The notes under the pieces were generated by a model that was not told the origin of the DNA, searched no databases, and saw only the letters and a list, made by a program, of their open reading frames with translations. The position numbers and the translations under genes were made by a program. Below, piece by piece: positions 28,054 to 36,322 of a DNA stretch of 54,145 nt (positions within the stretch are counted from its first letter, which is position 1; each line of letters begins with the position of its first letter). Origin of the DNA: an uncultured Eubacteriales bacterium (lineage in GTDB: Bacteria; Bacillota; Clostridia; Oscillospirales; Oscillospiraceae); NCBI GenBank assembly GCA_900550585.1, contig URST01000006.1, positions 1 to 54,145 of the forward strand. Reading direction: 5' to 3'.

Positions 28054-29159
28054 TATGCCGCACCGCCTTTCGCCGTCTTGCCGCCGAACAGCTTCTTCAG
28101 GAAGCGTCCCGCCGCCCGGACATCATCGTATACGGATACCTCACGGGTGCCCATGATGCCCTTCCGGAAGAACAGCACCACGATCATGATGAGCACAGAG
28201 AACACCACCATGCGGAAGCCGTAGCCCAGCAGGGGGATGCGGGTGCCCGCCGCGGTGTACGTCTCCAGATCCAGGAAACGCAGCCACCACTCACTGCTGG
28301 CGTAGTAGATGAACGCCGCGATGATGGATCCGGATACGGAGCCGATGCCGCCCACCACCACGACCAGCAGGATCTGGTACGTCATGCTGGTGGTAAAGGA
28401 CACGGAGGACACCGACGTGTTGCACATGGCCAGCATGGCACCGGCCACGCCGCAGAAGAAGGAGCTGACCACGAAGGAGATCATCTTGTGCCGGGCCAGA
28501 TTGATGCCCATGGCCTCGGCGGCGATCTCATCGTCCCGGATGGCCTTGAACGCCCGTCCGTAGGTGGAGTTGATCAGCAGCACGATCAGCAGGATGCACA
28601 CACCGGCGATGGCGGCGTAGGGCATCACGTTCTTCGGCGCGGTAAAGTTGTTCAGCGGGTCGGGGCCGTTGGTCAGCGGGCCGAACTGGCTCAGCTGCAC
28701 CAGACCGCGGACGATCTCCGCAAAGCCCAGTGTGGCGATGGCCAGATAGTCGCTCTTGAGCCGCAGCACCGGCAGGCCGATGAGGAACGCGAAGAACGCG
28801 GCCACCACACCGGCCACCAGCAGCGCCAGCACCAGCGGCATCTGGAACTGCACCAGACTGTCGCCGTAGTTGCGGAACACGGTGCCCCGCAGCTCCACGG
28901 GGATGGTCAGAATGGCATAGGCATAGGCGCCCAGCAGCATAAAGCCCGCCTGACCCAGCGAGAACAGGCCGGTAAAGCCGTTGAGCAGGTTCATGGCCAC
29001 CGCCGCCAGCGCGAAGGTGCACACCTTGCGCAGCACCGGGAACCACATGGACGAGGACGGCGCGAAGGCATCCACACAGCCCACCAGCGCCACCAGCACC
29101 GCCACCAGGATCAGGTTGCAGAGGGTGCGCCTGTTTTTCTCCCAAAATGTCGTTTTCAT
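28053..29159 (-). CDS. livM: Branched-chain amino acid ABC transporter permease LivM
   Basis: Inner-membrane permease of 368 residues with about ten helices. ATG 29159 follows GAAGGTG; it starts 5 bases after livH ends. Family blocks are AMNLLNGFTGLFSLGQAGFM, SDYLAIATLGFAEIVR and GRAFKAIRDDEIAAEAMGIN, the ATPase-coupling loop. A basic C-terminal tail of about 30 residues follows the last helix. Confidence 0.94.
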   Translation of the reverse strand: MKTTFWEKNRRTLCNLILVAVLVALVGCVDAFAPSSSMWFPVLRKVCTFALAAVAMNLLNGFTGLFSLGQAGFMLLGAYAYAILTIPVELRGTVFRNYGDSLVQFQMPLVLALLVAGVVAAFFAFLIGLPVLRLKSDYLAIATLGFAEIVRGLVQLSQFGPLTNGPDPLNNFTAPKNVMPYAAIAGVCILLIVLLINSTYGRAFKAIRDDEIAAEAMGINLARHKMISFVVSSFFCGVAGAMLAMCNTSVSSVSFTTSMTYQILLVVVVGGIGSVSGSIIAAFIYYASSEWWLRFLDLETYTAAGTRIPLLGYGFRMVVFSVLIMIVVLFFRKGIMGTREVSVYDDVRAAGRFLKKLFGGKTAKGGAA

Positions 29160-29163
29160 CTTC

Positions 29164-30045
29164 TCACACCTTCTCCGTCGTTTTCTCTCCGAAAAGGCCC
29201 GTGGGTTTGATGACCAGAATGACGATCAGCAGCGCGAAGGAAATGACATCGCTGAAATCCGCCAATCCGAAGGCCTTGGCCAGGCTCTCCACCACGCCGA
29301 TGAGCAGCGCGCCCACCACGGCGCCGGGCACAGAGCCGATGCCGCCCACCACCGCGGCGATGAACGCCTTGATGCCGGGGGTGGAGCCGGCCATGTGGTT
29401 GATGCCGGTGTTCTTGGCGAAGTACAGCAGCGCGCCCACCGCCGCCAGGAACGAGCCGATGATAAATGTCATGGAGATGACGCGGTTGATCTTCACGCCC
29501 ATGAGCTGTGCCGTCTCAAAGTCCTTGGACACCGCCCGCATGGACATGCCGAACTTGGTGTGGTTGATGATGAGCACCAGCACCACCATCAGCACCACCG
29601 CCACCAGCGGGGAGATGAACACCGCCAGCTTGTCCTTGACGCCGAACACCCGGACGCTCTGGCTGATGAGGGGGATCTCGGGGAACTGCTTGGCAAGGCC
29701 GCCGGTGATGTAGCACACCAGGTTCTGCAGCAGATAGCTGACGCCGATGGCGGAGATCATCACGGACATGCGGGGCGCGGTGCGCAGCGGGGAATAGGCG
29801 CACTTCTCGATAGCGAAGCCCACGAACACCGTCAGGGCGATCATGATGAGGATAGTCACCCACATGGGCATGGTGGGGAAGGACGCCGCCAGATAGATCA
29901 TCATGATGCCCGACAGCATGAACAGGTCGCCGTGGGCGAAGTTGATGAGCTTCAGGATACCGTATACCATGGTGTATCCGATGGCCACCAGCGCGAACTG
30001 TCCGCCCGTCGCCAGCCCTCGGATCAGGTAAGGAGTCAGATTCAT
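29164..30045 (-). CDS. livH: Branched-chain amino acid ABC transporter permease LivH
   Basis: Permease of 293 residues. ATG 30045 (MNLTPYLIRGLATGGQFAL) is preferred because AGAGGTG lies 6 bases upstream; a GTG at 30054 would overlap that site. Family blocks are GYTMVYGILKLINFAHGDLFM and MRAVSKDFETAQLMGVKINRVI, the coupling loop. It follows livJ after a hairpin. Confidence 0.94.
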   Translation of the reverse strand: MNLTPYLIRGLATGGQFALVAIGYTMVYGILKLINFAHGDLFMLSGIMMIYLAASFPTMPMWVTILIMIALTVFVGFAIEKCAYSPLRTAPRMSVMISAIGVSYLLQNLVCYITGGLAKQFPEIPLISQSVRVFGVKDKLAVFISPLVAVVLMVVLVLIINHTKFGMSMRAVSKDFETAQLMGVKINRVISMTFIIGSFLAAVGALLYFAKNTGINHMAGSTPGIKAFIAAVVGGIGSVPGAVVGALLIGVVESLAKAFGLADFSDVISFALLIVILVIKPTGLFGEKTTEKV

Positions 30046-30067
30046 GAATGTCACCTCTCAAACCGAA

Positions 30068-30099
30068 AGAAGTACGGTGGTGTGAGCCACCGTACTTCT
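30068..30099 (-). terminator. Intra-operon hairpin between livJ and livH
   Basis: A perfect 13-base-pair stem (30068-30080 with 30087-30099) with a six-base loop. Leftward it is followed by TTCGGTTT rather than a T run. It may stabilise the livJ message or reduce readthrough into the membrane genes, a common way to make more binding protein than permease. Confidence 0.6.
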
Positions 30100-30117
30100 G
30101 CGGACGAAATCAGGATG

Positions 30118-31425
30118 TTACGCAGCCACCATATCCCAGGCGAACTGGGCCATGACGGAGCCCTGGAACGGATCCAGGAAGCAGATGCGGAAGTACCAGT
30201 CGTGACCGTCGGTGACAGACGCGTTGGTGCAGGACACGCCGATGGCGGGGATCTGCGCCTCTGCGAAGGTGTCAGCCGCCGCGATGGACACGCCGGAGCC
30301 GTAGGAGCCCAGGGAGATCAGGGCGCCGGAGGACACGATGGCGGATGCCGCGGACACGGCGTTCTCCTCCAGGGAGCCGTTATCGGAAACATACAGCTCC
30401 ACGGTGTACTCCTCACCGGCGATCTCGATCTTGTTGTCCAGGGAGTTGGCATACTTCATGCCCAGCACTTCCTGCTTGCCGCCGCCGCCGTTGTTGCCGG
30501 TCAGAGGCTCATACACGCCGATGACGATCTTGTGGTTGGCGGTGTCCAGCTTCACGCCGGCGGCGTCGCCGTAGTCAAAGCCGGTGGCCTGCACGTCGCT
30601 GTTCTCGACCTCCTGGGTCTTGACGAACTCGAACTTGGAACCGTCGGCAGCGGCCTTCTTGATGTAGGCGCAGTTCTTGATGGCGTCGCCGGTGGCGTTG
30701 AACTGGATCTTGCCGGTAACGGCATCGTCATAGGTCAGGGTCCACAGGGCGGAGGCCACGTCCACGGAGGTCATGTCGGCGCCCTTGGCCTCGGCAGCGG
30801 CGCGGATAGCGGCCACAGCCACGTTGTAGGCATCGAAGCCCAGTGCGGAGACGGCTGCCACGATGTCGTTGCCGCCGTTATCGGTGAGGGCGCTGGGATC
30901 AGCGTTCAGCCACGCCTTGAAGCCGTTGACGAAGTCTGCAGCAGCGGTGGAGCTGGAGTCGCTCTCATCAAAGAAGGTGGAGCAGTACACATCCAGACCG
31001 GTGTTGGCCATACCGTCCAGAATGACGGAGGACTCCCAGGTGTCGCCGGCCATGATGGGGCACTCCACGCCCAAGTCGTTGGCCTGGGGCAGCAGGCTGG
31101 AGGCCACAGTGATGGAGTTGGGGGCAAAGATGACATCAGCGCCCTTATCAATGGCCTTCTGCAGGTAGTCGGAGAAGTTGGTGGTGTTGGTGGGGAAGGT
31201 CTCCATCACGACCGTGCCGCCCAGCTTCTCGAAAGCGGTCTGGAAGTTGCTGGCCAGACCCAGAGAGTATGTATCGCCTTTTTCCGCCAGCACATAGGCC
31301 ACGGGGGCGTCGTTACCGGCAGGCTGATCGCTGTCGCCGCTGTCCTGCTGACCGCCCTGCTGGCCGCAGGCCACAAGGCTCAGCGCCATGACCAGCGCCA
31401 GAAGCATCGCAAAAAACTTCTTCAT
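30118..31425 (-). CDS. livJ: LivJ-type amino acid binding lipoprotein with circularly permuted order
   Basis: Substrate-binding lipoprotein of 435 residues, first gene of the liv operon. ATG 31425 follows TAGGAGG. Signal peptide with lipobox LVAC, Cys20, then a Gly/Gln/Asp-rich linker to about 40. The family's usual first strand and block (KIVIGVYEPLTGNNGGGGKQE) appear only at residues 299-318, and family N-terminal motifs continue to the end (SYGSGVS 374-380, VSCTN 397-401, YFRICFLDPFQG 411-422). What is normally the C-terminal half (AYVLAEKGDTYSLG through FEFVKTQEV) fills residues 43-273. A 24-residue linker joins the halves. Each half is present once, so all pocket regions remain. This looks like a circular permutation; see findings. 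Confidence 0.9.
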   Translation of the reverse strand: MKKFFAMLLALVMALSLVACGQQGGQQDSGDSDQPAGNDAPVAYVLAEKGDTYSLGLASNFQTAFEKLGGTVVMETFPTNTTNFSDYLQKAIDKGADVIFAPNSITVASSLLPQANDLGVECPIMAGDTWESSVILDGMANTGLDVYCSTFFDESDSSSTAAADFVNGFKAWLNADPSALTDNGGNDIVAAVSALGFDAYNVAVAAIRAAAEAKGADMTSVDVASALWTLTYDDAVTGKIQFNATGDAIKNCAYIKKAAADGSKFEFVKTQEVENSDVQATGFDYGDAAGVKLDTANHKIVIGVYEPLTGNNGGGGKQEVLGMKYANSLDNKIEIAGEEYTVELYVSDNGSLEENAVSAASAIVSSGALISLGSYGSGVSIAAADTFAEAQIPAIGVSCTNASVTDGHDWYFRICFLDPFQGSVMAQFAWDMVAA

Positions 31426-31489
31426 TTCATTTTCCTCCTAAGCTTTCTCCGGAGCGCCTTCCCAAACCGGCGCTCCATAGAATGTTCAC

Positions 31490-31518
31490 ATTTTATCGGA
31501 ACAGCCCCGCAATTACAA
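31490..31518 (-). promoter_or_regulatory. Promoter of the liv operon
   Basis: Reading leftward: -35 TTGTAA (31513-31518), 17-base spacer, -10 TAAAAT (31490-31495). The -35 region reads ATTGTAATTGCGG, which resembles the element before both symporter genes. Confidence 0.6.
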
Positions 31519-31737
31519 TAGTGATTTACTCCGAAAAATCGTGCCGTTTTCCCCGTGCAGCAGCGGCTTTCCGCCGCTTTTTCGTTTGTTTTGTCCCCCT
31601 GTCACGCACACACCCACCGTTCCGCCGCCCACACCCCCGACATCTGTCTTTCTATCACGGACACGCTTTTCGTCATTTTGCCCAAACGCAGCCCGCGCTT
31701 TTCGTCTTTCCTACAGCTTCTTCTCCATCAACTGCAC

Positions 31738-31774
31738 AAAAGAGGCCCTGCGGCGCTGCCGCAGGGCCTCTTTT
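31738..31774 (-). terminator. Terminator of the ftsH operon
   Basis: A perfect 17-base-pair stem (31738-31754 with 31758-31774), three-base loop, with AAAA and TTTT at the base. It lies 7 bases past the ftsH stop. Confidence 0.88.
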
Positions 31775-31780
31775 CGTCTC

Positions 31781-33622
31781 TCATTCGCCGTCCCTGACGG
31801 CGGCACTGTCGCTGAAATAGCTCTCGAACGTCTCCGCGTCCATGGTCTCGTGCACCAGCAGATACTCCGCCACGGCCACCAGCTGGGGCCGGTACGCTGT
31901 CAGGATGTCCCTGCACTGCCGGTAGGCGCCGTCGATGATGGTGCGGATCTCCTCGTCCATCTCCGCCGCCGTTTTCTCCGAGTAGGGCCGGGTGTGGCCC
32001 ATGGACTTGCCGATGAACACCTCGTCGGTGCCGGCGTCGAAGGCCACGTTCCCCAGCCGCTCCGACATGCCGTAGGTGCCCACCATCTTCCGCGCGATGG
32101 CAGTGGCCCGCTGGATGTCGCTGGAGGCGCCGGTGGAGATGTCGCCCAGCGTCATCTCCTCAGCGGCCCGGCCGCCCAGCAGCGACACGATCTGCTGGGT
32201 CATGTACGCCTTGGAGCGGTAGGAGCGGTCCTCCTCCGGCAGGAAGATGGTCATGCCGCCCGCCTGTCCCCTGGGCACGATGGTGATCTGATGCACCGGG
32301 TCGTGGTCGGGCAGGGCGTGGATGACCACGGCGTGTCCCGCCTCGTGGTAGGCCGTCAGCTTCCGCTCGATCTCCGGGATGACGCGGCTGCGCTTCTCCG
32401 GCCCGGCGATGACCTTGATGACCGCCTCGTGGATAACGTCCTCGGTGATGAACTTCTGGTCCCGCCGTCCGGCCAGCAGTGCCGCCTCGTTCAGCAGGTT
32501 CTCCAGATCGGCGCCGGTAAAGCCCGCAGTGCTGCGGGCCACACGGCCCAGATCCACATCCTCCGCCAGCGGCTTGCCCCGTGCATGGATCTTCAGGATG
32601 TCCTCCCTGCCCTTGATGTCGGGCAGCCCCACATACACCTGCCGGTCGAACCGTCCCGGACGCAGCAAGGCGGGATCCAGGATGTCCACCCGGTTGGTGG
32701 CGGCCAGCACCACCACGCCCTCGTTGACGGCGAAGCCGTCCATCTCCACCAGCAGCTGGTTCAGCGTCTGCTCGCGCTCGTCGTGGCCGCCGCCCAGACC
32801 GCTGCCGCGCTGACGGCCCACCGCGTCGATCTCATCGATGAACACGATGGCCGGCGCCTGTTTCTTGGCCTGCTCAAACAGGTCGCGGACGCGGCTGGCG
32901 CCCACGCCCACATACATCTCCACAAAGTCGGAGCCGGAGATGGACAGATACGCTACGTCCGCCTCCCCCGCCACGGCCTTGGCCAGCAGGGTCTTGCCGG
33001 TGCCCGGAGGGCCCACCAGCAGCACGCCCTTGGGGATATGCGCCCCCAGTGCCGTGTACTTTTCAGGGTCCCGCAGGAACTGGACGATCTCCTCCAGCTC
33101 CTCCTTCTCCTCATCAGCTCCGGCCACGTCCTTGAACGTCACCTTTTTGCTGCCCGTGGGCAGGCTCTGTGTGCGGGCCTCGCCGAAGCGGGCCATCTTG
33201 TCGTTGGCCGCCGGGCCGCCGCCCGCCATGCGGTTCATGAAATTCAGCAGCAGGATAAACGCCAGCACACCCAGCACATAGGGCAGCAGCACCTGCACCC
33301 AGTTGGTGGAGTGATCCGCGTGGTAGTCGTAGGCCTCGATGATGCCCGCCTTGTTCTGCTCCACCACCAGATCGTTGAGATCCTCGTAAAATGCGTCAAA
33401 GCTGTACAGCTCGCAGGTGGCCGTGGTGCCGTCCCGCAGGGCGGCGGTGAGCCGCGCGTCCTCGATGGCGAAGGACTGCACCTTCTCCTCCGTGAACAGC
33501 GCCCGCATCTGGCTGTACGGGATGTCGCCGGAGCGCCGCATGTTCCCGGCCATGTATCCCACGAATACCACCACCAGGACCACCAGCAGCAGCCCGGTGA
33601 CGCCAAACCGTTTCCTCTCCAA
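31781..33622 (-). CDS. ftsH: ATP-dependent zinc metalloprotease FtsH
   Basis: Membrane AAA+ protease of 613 residues. The start is a TTG at 33622 (MERKRFGVTGLLLVVLVV) behind GGGGGAGAG. Helix 1 is at 8-24, an extracytoplasmic domain runs to about 107, helix 2 is at 108-128. Walker A GPPGTGKT is at 204-211, Walker B IVFIDEIDAVG, second region of homology around RPGRFDRQVY, and the protease site HEAGH at 426-430 with a third ligand Asp near 502. Last gene of the leftward run. Confidence 0.96.
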   Translation of the reverse strand: MERKRFGVTGLLLVVLVVVFVGYMAGNMRRSGDIPYSQMRALFTEEKVQSFAIEDARLTAALRDGTTATCELYSFDAFYEDLNDLVVEQNKAGIIEAYDYHADHSTNWVQVLLPYVLGVLAFILLLNFMNRMAGGGPAANDKMARFGEARTQSLPTGSKKVTFKDVAGADEEKEELEEIVQFLRDPEKYTALGAHIPKGVLLVGPPGTGKTLLAKAVAGEADVAYLSISGSDFVEMYVGVGASRVRDLFEQAKKQAPAIVFIDEIDAVGRQRGSGLGGGHDEREQTLNQLLVEMDGFAVNEGVVVLAATNRVDILDPALLRPGRFDRQVYVGLPDIKGREDILKIHARGKPLAEDVDLGRVARSTAGFTGADLENLLNEAALLAGRRDQKFITEDVIHEAVIKVIAGPEKRSRVIPEIERKLTAYHEAGHAVVIHALPDHDPVHQITIVPRGQAGGMTIFLPEEDRSYRSKAYMTQQIVSLLGGRAAEEMTLGDISTGASSDIQRATAIARKMVGTYGMSERLGNVAFDAGTDEVFIGKSMGHTRPYSEKTAAEMDEEIRTIIDGAYRQCRDILTAYRPQLVAVAEYLLVHETMDAETFESYFSDSAAVRDGE

Positions 33623-33634
33623 ATTCTCTCCCCC

Positions 33635-34387
33635 TTACGCGATCCAGTGGATGCCCTGCCAGCTCTGGTCCGAGCCGATGGAGATGGCCAGCAGCACGCG
33701 GCCCTGCACCTGATCCACCGGGATATACGGCTCCTGCAGCAGCCGGCTGTCGTTGGAGCCGGTGCGGTTGTCGCCCATCACGAAGATGCAGCCCTCCGGC
33801 ACCTGGAACGACTTGTCACTCTTGGTGATGCCGTCTGCCGGCAGATAATCCTCCTCCAGCTTCACCCCGTCGATGTAGACGAAGCCTCCCTCAAAGGTGA
33901 TGCTGTCCCCCGGCAGGCCGATGACCCGCTTCACCAGCACATGGCCCAGCTCCTCGTCCCAGAACGTGACGATGTTCCCCCGCTCCGGCACCGGGTCGCC
34001 CACCACATAGGGCAGCCGCCACCCGATCAGCAGCGACTTGGTGGGGATGGTGGTCTCCATGGAGCCGCTGGGCACATAGGACAGCTGCAGCAGCACCCGG
34101 AACAGCACGAACACCACCGCCAGCGTCACCACCAGATAGCCGTAGTCGTTCCACAGGCGTCTTGCCCGGCTGACAGGCGGCTGTGCCGTCTCCGGCGCCG
34201 GCGTGTTCTCCGCGGCGGGAGCCTTTTCCGCCGTCTCCGGCTGTGTCTCCGCCGCCGAAAGCGCTCCCGCCGTATCCGCTGCCGGCTCTCTGATCTCCTC
34301 CGCCGCCGGATTTACGTCCGCTGCCGGCGTGTGCCGTCCGCCGGACTCCTTCCGCGCCAATCGCTTGCCGCCCTTCTTATCCATCAT
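33635..34387 (-). CDS. lepB: Signal peptidase I
   Basis: Type I signal peptidase of 250 residues. ATG 34387 follows GGAGG. Residues 1-75 form a Lys-rich then Ala/Pro/Glu-rich tail, probably disordered and cytoplasmic; a single membrane anchor lies at about 82-102. The catalytic Ser is in YVPSGSMETTI and the catalytic Lys in LVKRVIGLPGD; the box E sequence VMGDNRTGSNDSR is intact. It sits between hpt and ftsH, which are usually adjacent. Confidence 0.94.
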   Translation of the reverse strand: MMDKKGGKRLARKESGGRHTPAADVNPAAEEIREPAADTAGALSAAETQPETAEKAPAAENTPAPETAQPPVSRARRLWNDYGYLVVTLAVVFVLFRVLLQLSYVPSGSMETTIPTKSLLIGWRLPYVVGDPVPERGNIVTFWDEELGHVLVKRVIGLPGDSITFEGGFVYIDGVKLEEDYLPADGITKSDKSFQVPEGCIFVMGDNRTGSNDSRLLQEPYIPVDQVQGRVLLAISIGSDQSWQGIHWIA

Positions 34388-34453
34388 GCTCCTGCCTCCT
34401 GTTTTCTTCCCGTCACCCGTGTTCTATACGTTTCGTATAAAACGCAGATCATG

Positions 34454-35008
34454 TTACTTTCTGTATACCTCCGGCTTCAGCACGCCGATGTACGGCATAT
34501 TGCGGTACTGCTGGGCATAGTCCAGCCCGTAGCCCACCACGAACTCGTCGGGCACCACAAAGCCGGCATAGTCGGCCTTGATGGGCTTCTCCCGGCGGGC
34601 GGGCTTATCCAGCAGCGTGGCGATGGTGATGGACGCCGCGCCCTTGGTCATGAGATAGCTTTTCAGGAACGCCAGCGTATTGCCGGAGTCCAGGATATCC
34701 TCCACGATAATGATGTTCCGGCCGCTGATATCCCGCTGCAGGTCGCGGGTGATCTGCACCACGCCGGAGGACTTGGTGCCGTTCTTGTAGGAGGACACGC
34801 CGATGAACTCCAGCTCGCTCTTGAGCTGGGTGGCCCGCACCAGATCCGCCATGAAGATGAAGCACCCGTTGAGAACGCCCACGAACATGGGGTTCTTGTC
34901 CTGAAATGCGTCATACAGCTCGTCGCCCATCTCCTGCACACGGGCCTTGATCTCCTCCTCGGACAGCAGGACCTTCAGAATATCCTGATCCATATTGCTC
35001 TTTGCCAT
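34454..35008 (-). CDS. hpt: Hypoxanthine phosphoribosyltransferase
   Basis: Purine salvage enzyme of 184 residues making IMP/GMP from hypoxanthine/guanine and PRPP. ATG 35008 follows GGAGGAT. The PRPP loop IIIVEDILDSGNTL is near residues 98-111, and the base-binding LDKPARREKPIKADYAGF follows. The tilS-hpt order is conserved in Firmicutes. Confidence 0.95.
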   Translation of the reverse strand: MAKSNMDQDILKVLLSEEEIKARVQEMGDELYDAFQDKNPMFVGVLNGCFIFMADLVRATQLKSELEFIGVSSYKNGTKSSGVVQITRDLQRDISGRNIIIVEDILDSGNTLAFLKSYLMTKGAASITIATLLDKPARREKPIKADYAGFVVPDEFVVGYGLDYAQQYRNMPYIGVLKPEVYRK

Positions 35009-35023
35009 ACGTTGTATCCTCCG

Positions 35024-36319
35024 TTAGTTTTCTCTCATTATAATATATATGTTCTTGCCGGGATCCTCCGGCAGGAATTTCCTGTCTGTGCCTACGCCCC
35101 ACACGGCGGCAATGGCGCCGTCCACGCAGAGCACCGGGATCGTCTCCCGTTTTTCCGGGGGCACGCCCCGCTCGGCCAGCAGCCGCTTGACGCTCCGCTG
35201 TCCCCGGCTGTCCGCCAGCGTCAGCCGGTCGTCCCGGCGCCAGCACCGGGCGGTCAGCACCTGCCCCGGCCCGCACCGCAGCGCCAGCCCGCCCTCCGCG
35301 GGTGTCCGGCTCACCACGATATGCGCCGCGCCGAAGGGATTCTCCCCCTCCCGCAGCACCGTCTCCGCCGGGGCCGTCGCCGCTGCACGCATCGTCAGCA
35401 CGCCGCCCCGGCTCACCGCCTCCGCGCCGCCGGGCAGCGCCAGCACGCCCTCTCCGGCGGCCAGCCGCTCCAGCGCCTCCAGGTGGACGGCGCCCAGATC
35501 CTTCCGCCCCGTGCCCAGCCGCTCCAGCAGCAGCCGCAGCATCCGGGGCCGCAGGGCCTCCGGGGCCGCCAGCAGCACGCCGCAGTCCACGGCGCACCCC
35601 GTCTCCGGCAGGCGCGCCGCCGCCAGCTCATCCAGATAGGCGTTCTCCCGCCGCAGGATGCCGGCTGTCCGGGCGATGTGGGCCGACGCCTCCGGGTTGA
35701 TGCCCTCCAGCATGGGCCAGATCTCCAGCCGCAGCCGGTTCCGGGCGTAGGCCGTGTCGCCGTTGGTCTCATCGGTGACGTAGGTCAGTCCGTTTTCCTC
35801 GATATAATCCTCAATGTCCCGCCGGGGCGTGTCCAGCAGCGGCCGGACGATATTGCCCCGTACCGGCGGGATGCCGGTAAGTCCCTGCGGCCCGGTGCCC
35901 CGCAGCAGCTGCAATATCACCGTCTCCGTCAGATCGTCCCGGTGATGGGCCGTGGCGATCCGCTCCGCGCCGATGGCCGCCGCGGTGCGCTGCAGAAAGT
36001 CGTACCGCGCCCGGCGTCCCGTCTCCTCCACCGTCAGGCCCCATGTGCCGCACAGGTCGTACACATCGGCCTTTTCCGTGTAAAACGGGATGCCCCGTTC
36101 CCGGCAGAACGCCCGGACGAAGTCCTCGTCCCGCTGGGCGGTGGTCCGCATCAGGTGGTTCAGGTGCCCCGCCGCCGCGGTAAAGCCCCGCCGCTGTCCC
36201 AGCTTATGCAGATAGTCCAGCAGACAGATGGAGTCCCGCCCGCCGGACACGCCGCACAGCACGGTGCCGCCCTTTTCGGGCAGCATGTGCCAGCGCTCCA
36301 TCCACGGCGTCAGATCCAT
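35024..36319 (-). CDS. tilS: tRNA(Ile)-lysidine synthetase
   Basis: Modifies C34 of tRNA-Ile(CAU) to lysidine; 431 residues. ATG 36319 follows GAGGAG, which lies in the end of dnaB. The ATP-binding PP-loop is SGGRDS near residue 25, with GHLNHLMR and ATAHHRDDLTET following. The C-terminal domain contains LTLADSRGQRSVKRLLAERGVP, the TilS substrate-binding region. No tRNA-Ile(CAU) is in this window. Confidence 0.94.
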   Translation of the reverse strand: MDLTPWMERWHMLPEKGGTVLCGVSGGRDSICLLDYLHKLGQRRGFTAAAGHLNHLMRTTAQRDEDFVRAFCRERGIPFYTEKADVYDLCGTWGLTVEETGRRARYDFLQRTAAAIGAERIATAHHRDDLTETVILQLLRGTGPQGLTGIPPVRGNIVRPLLDTPRRDIEDYIEENGLTYVTDETNGDTAYARNRLRLEIWPMLEGINPEASAHIARTAGILRRENAYLDELAAARLPETGCAVDCGVLLAAPEALRPRMLRLLLERLGTGRKDLGAVHLEALERLAAGEGVLALPGGAEAVSRGGVLTMRAAATAPAETVLREGENPFGAAHIVVSRTPAEGGLALRCGPGQVLTARCWRRDDRLTLADSRGQRSVKRLLAERGVPPEKRETIPVLCVDGAIAAVWGVGTDRKFLPEDPGKNIYIIMREN

Positions 36320-36322
36320 GGC

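Larger units (their letters stand above)
31426..31780. other. Intergenic region between ftsH and livJ
   Basis: This 355-base gap contains the livJ ribosome binding site, a leader hairpin (GGAGCGCC at 31451-31458 with GGCGCTCC at 31469-31476), the livJ promoter, about 200 bases with no feature that I can support, and the ftsH terminator. Confidence 0.6.
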
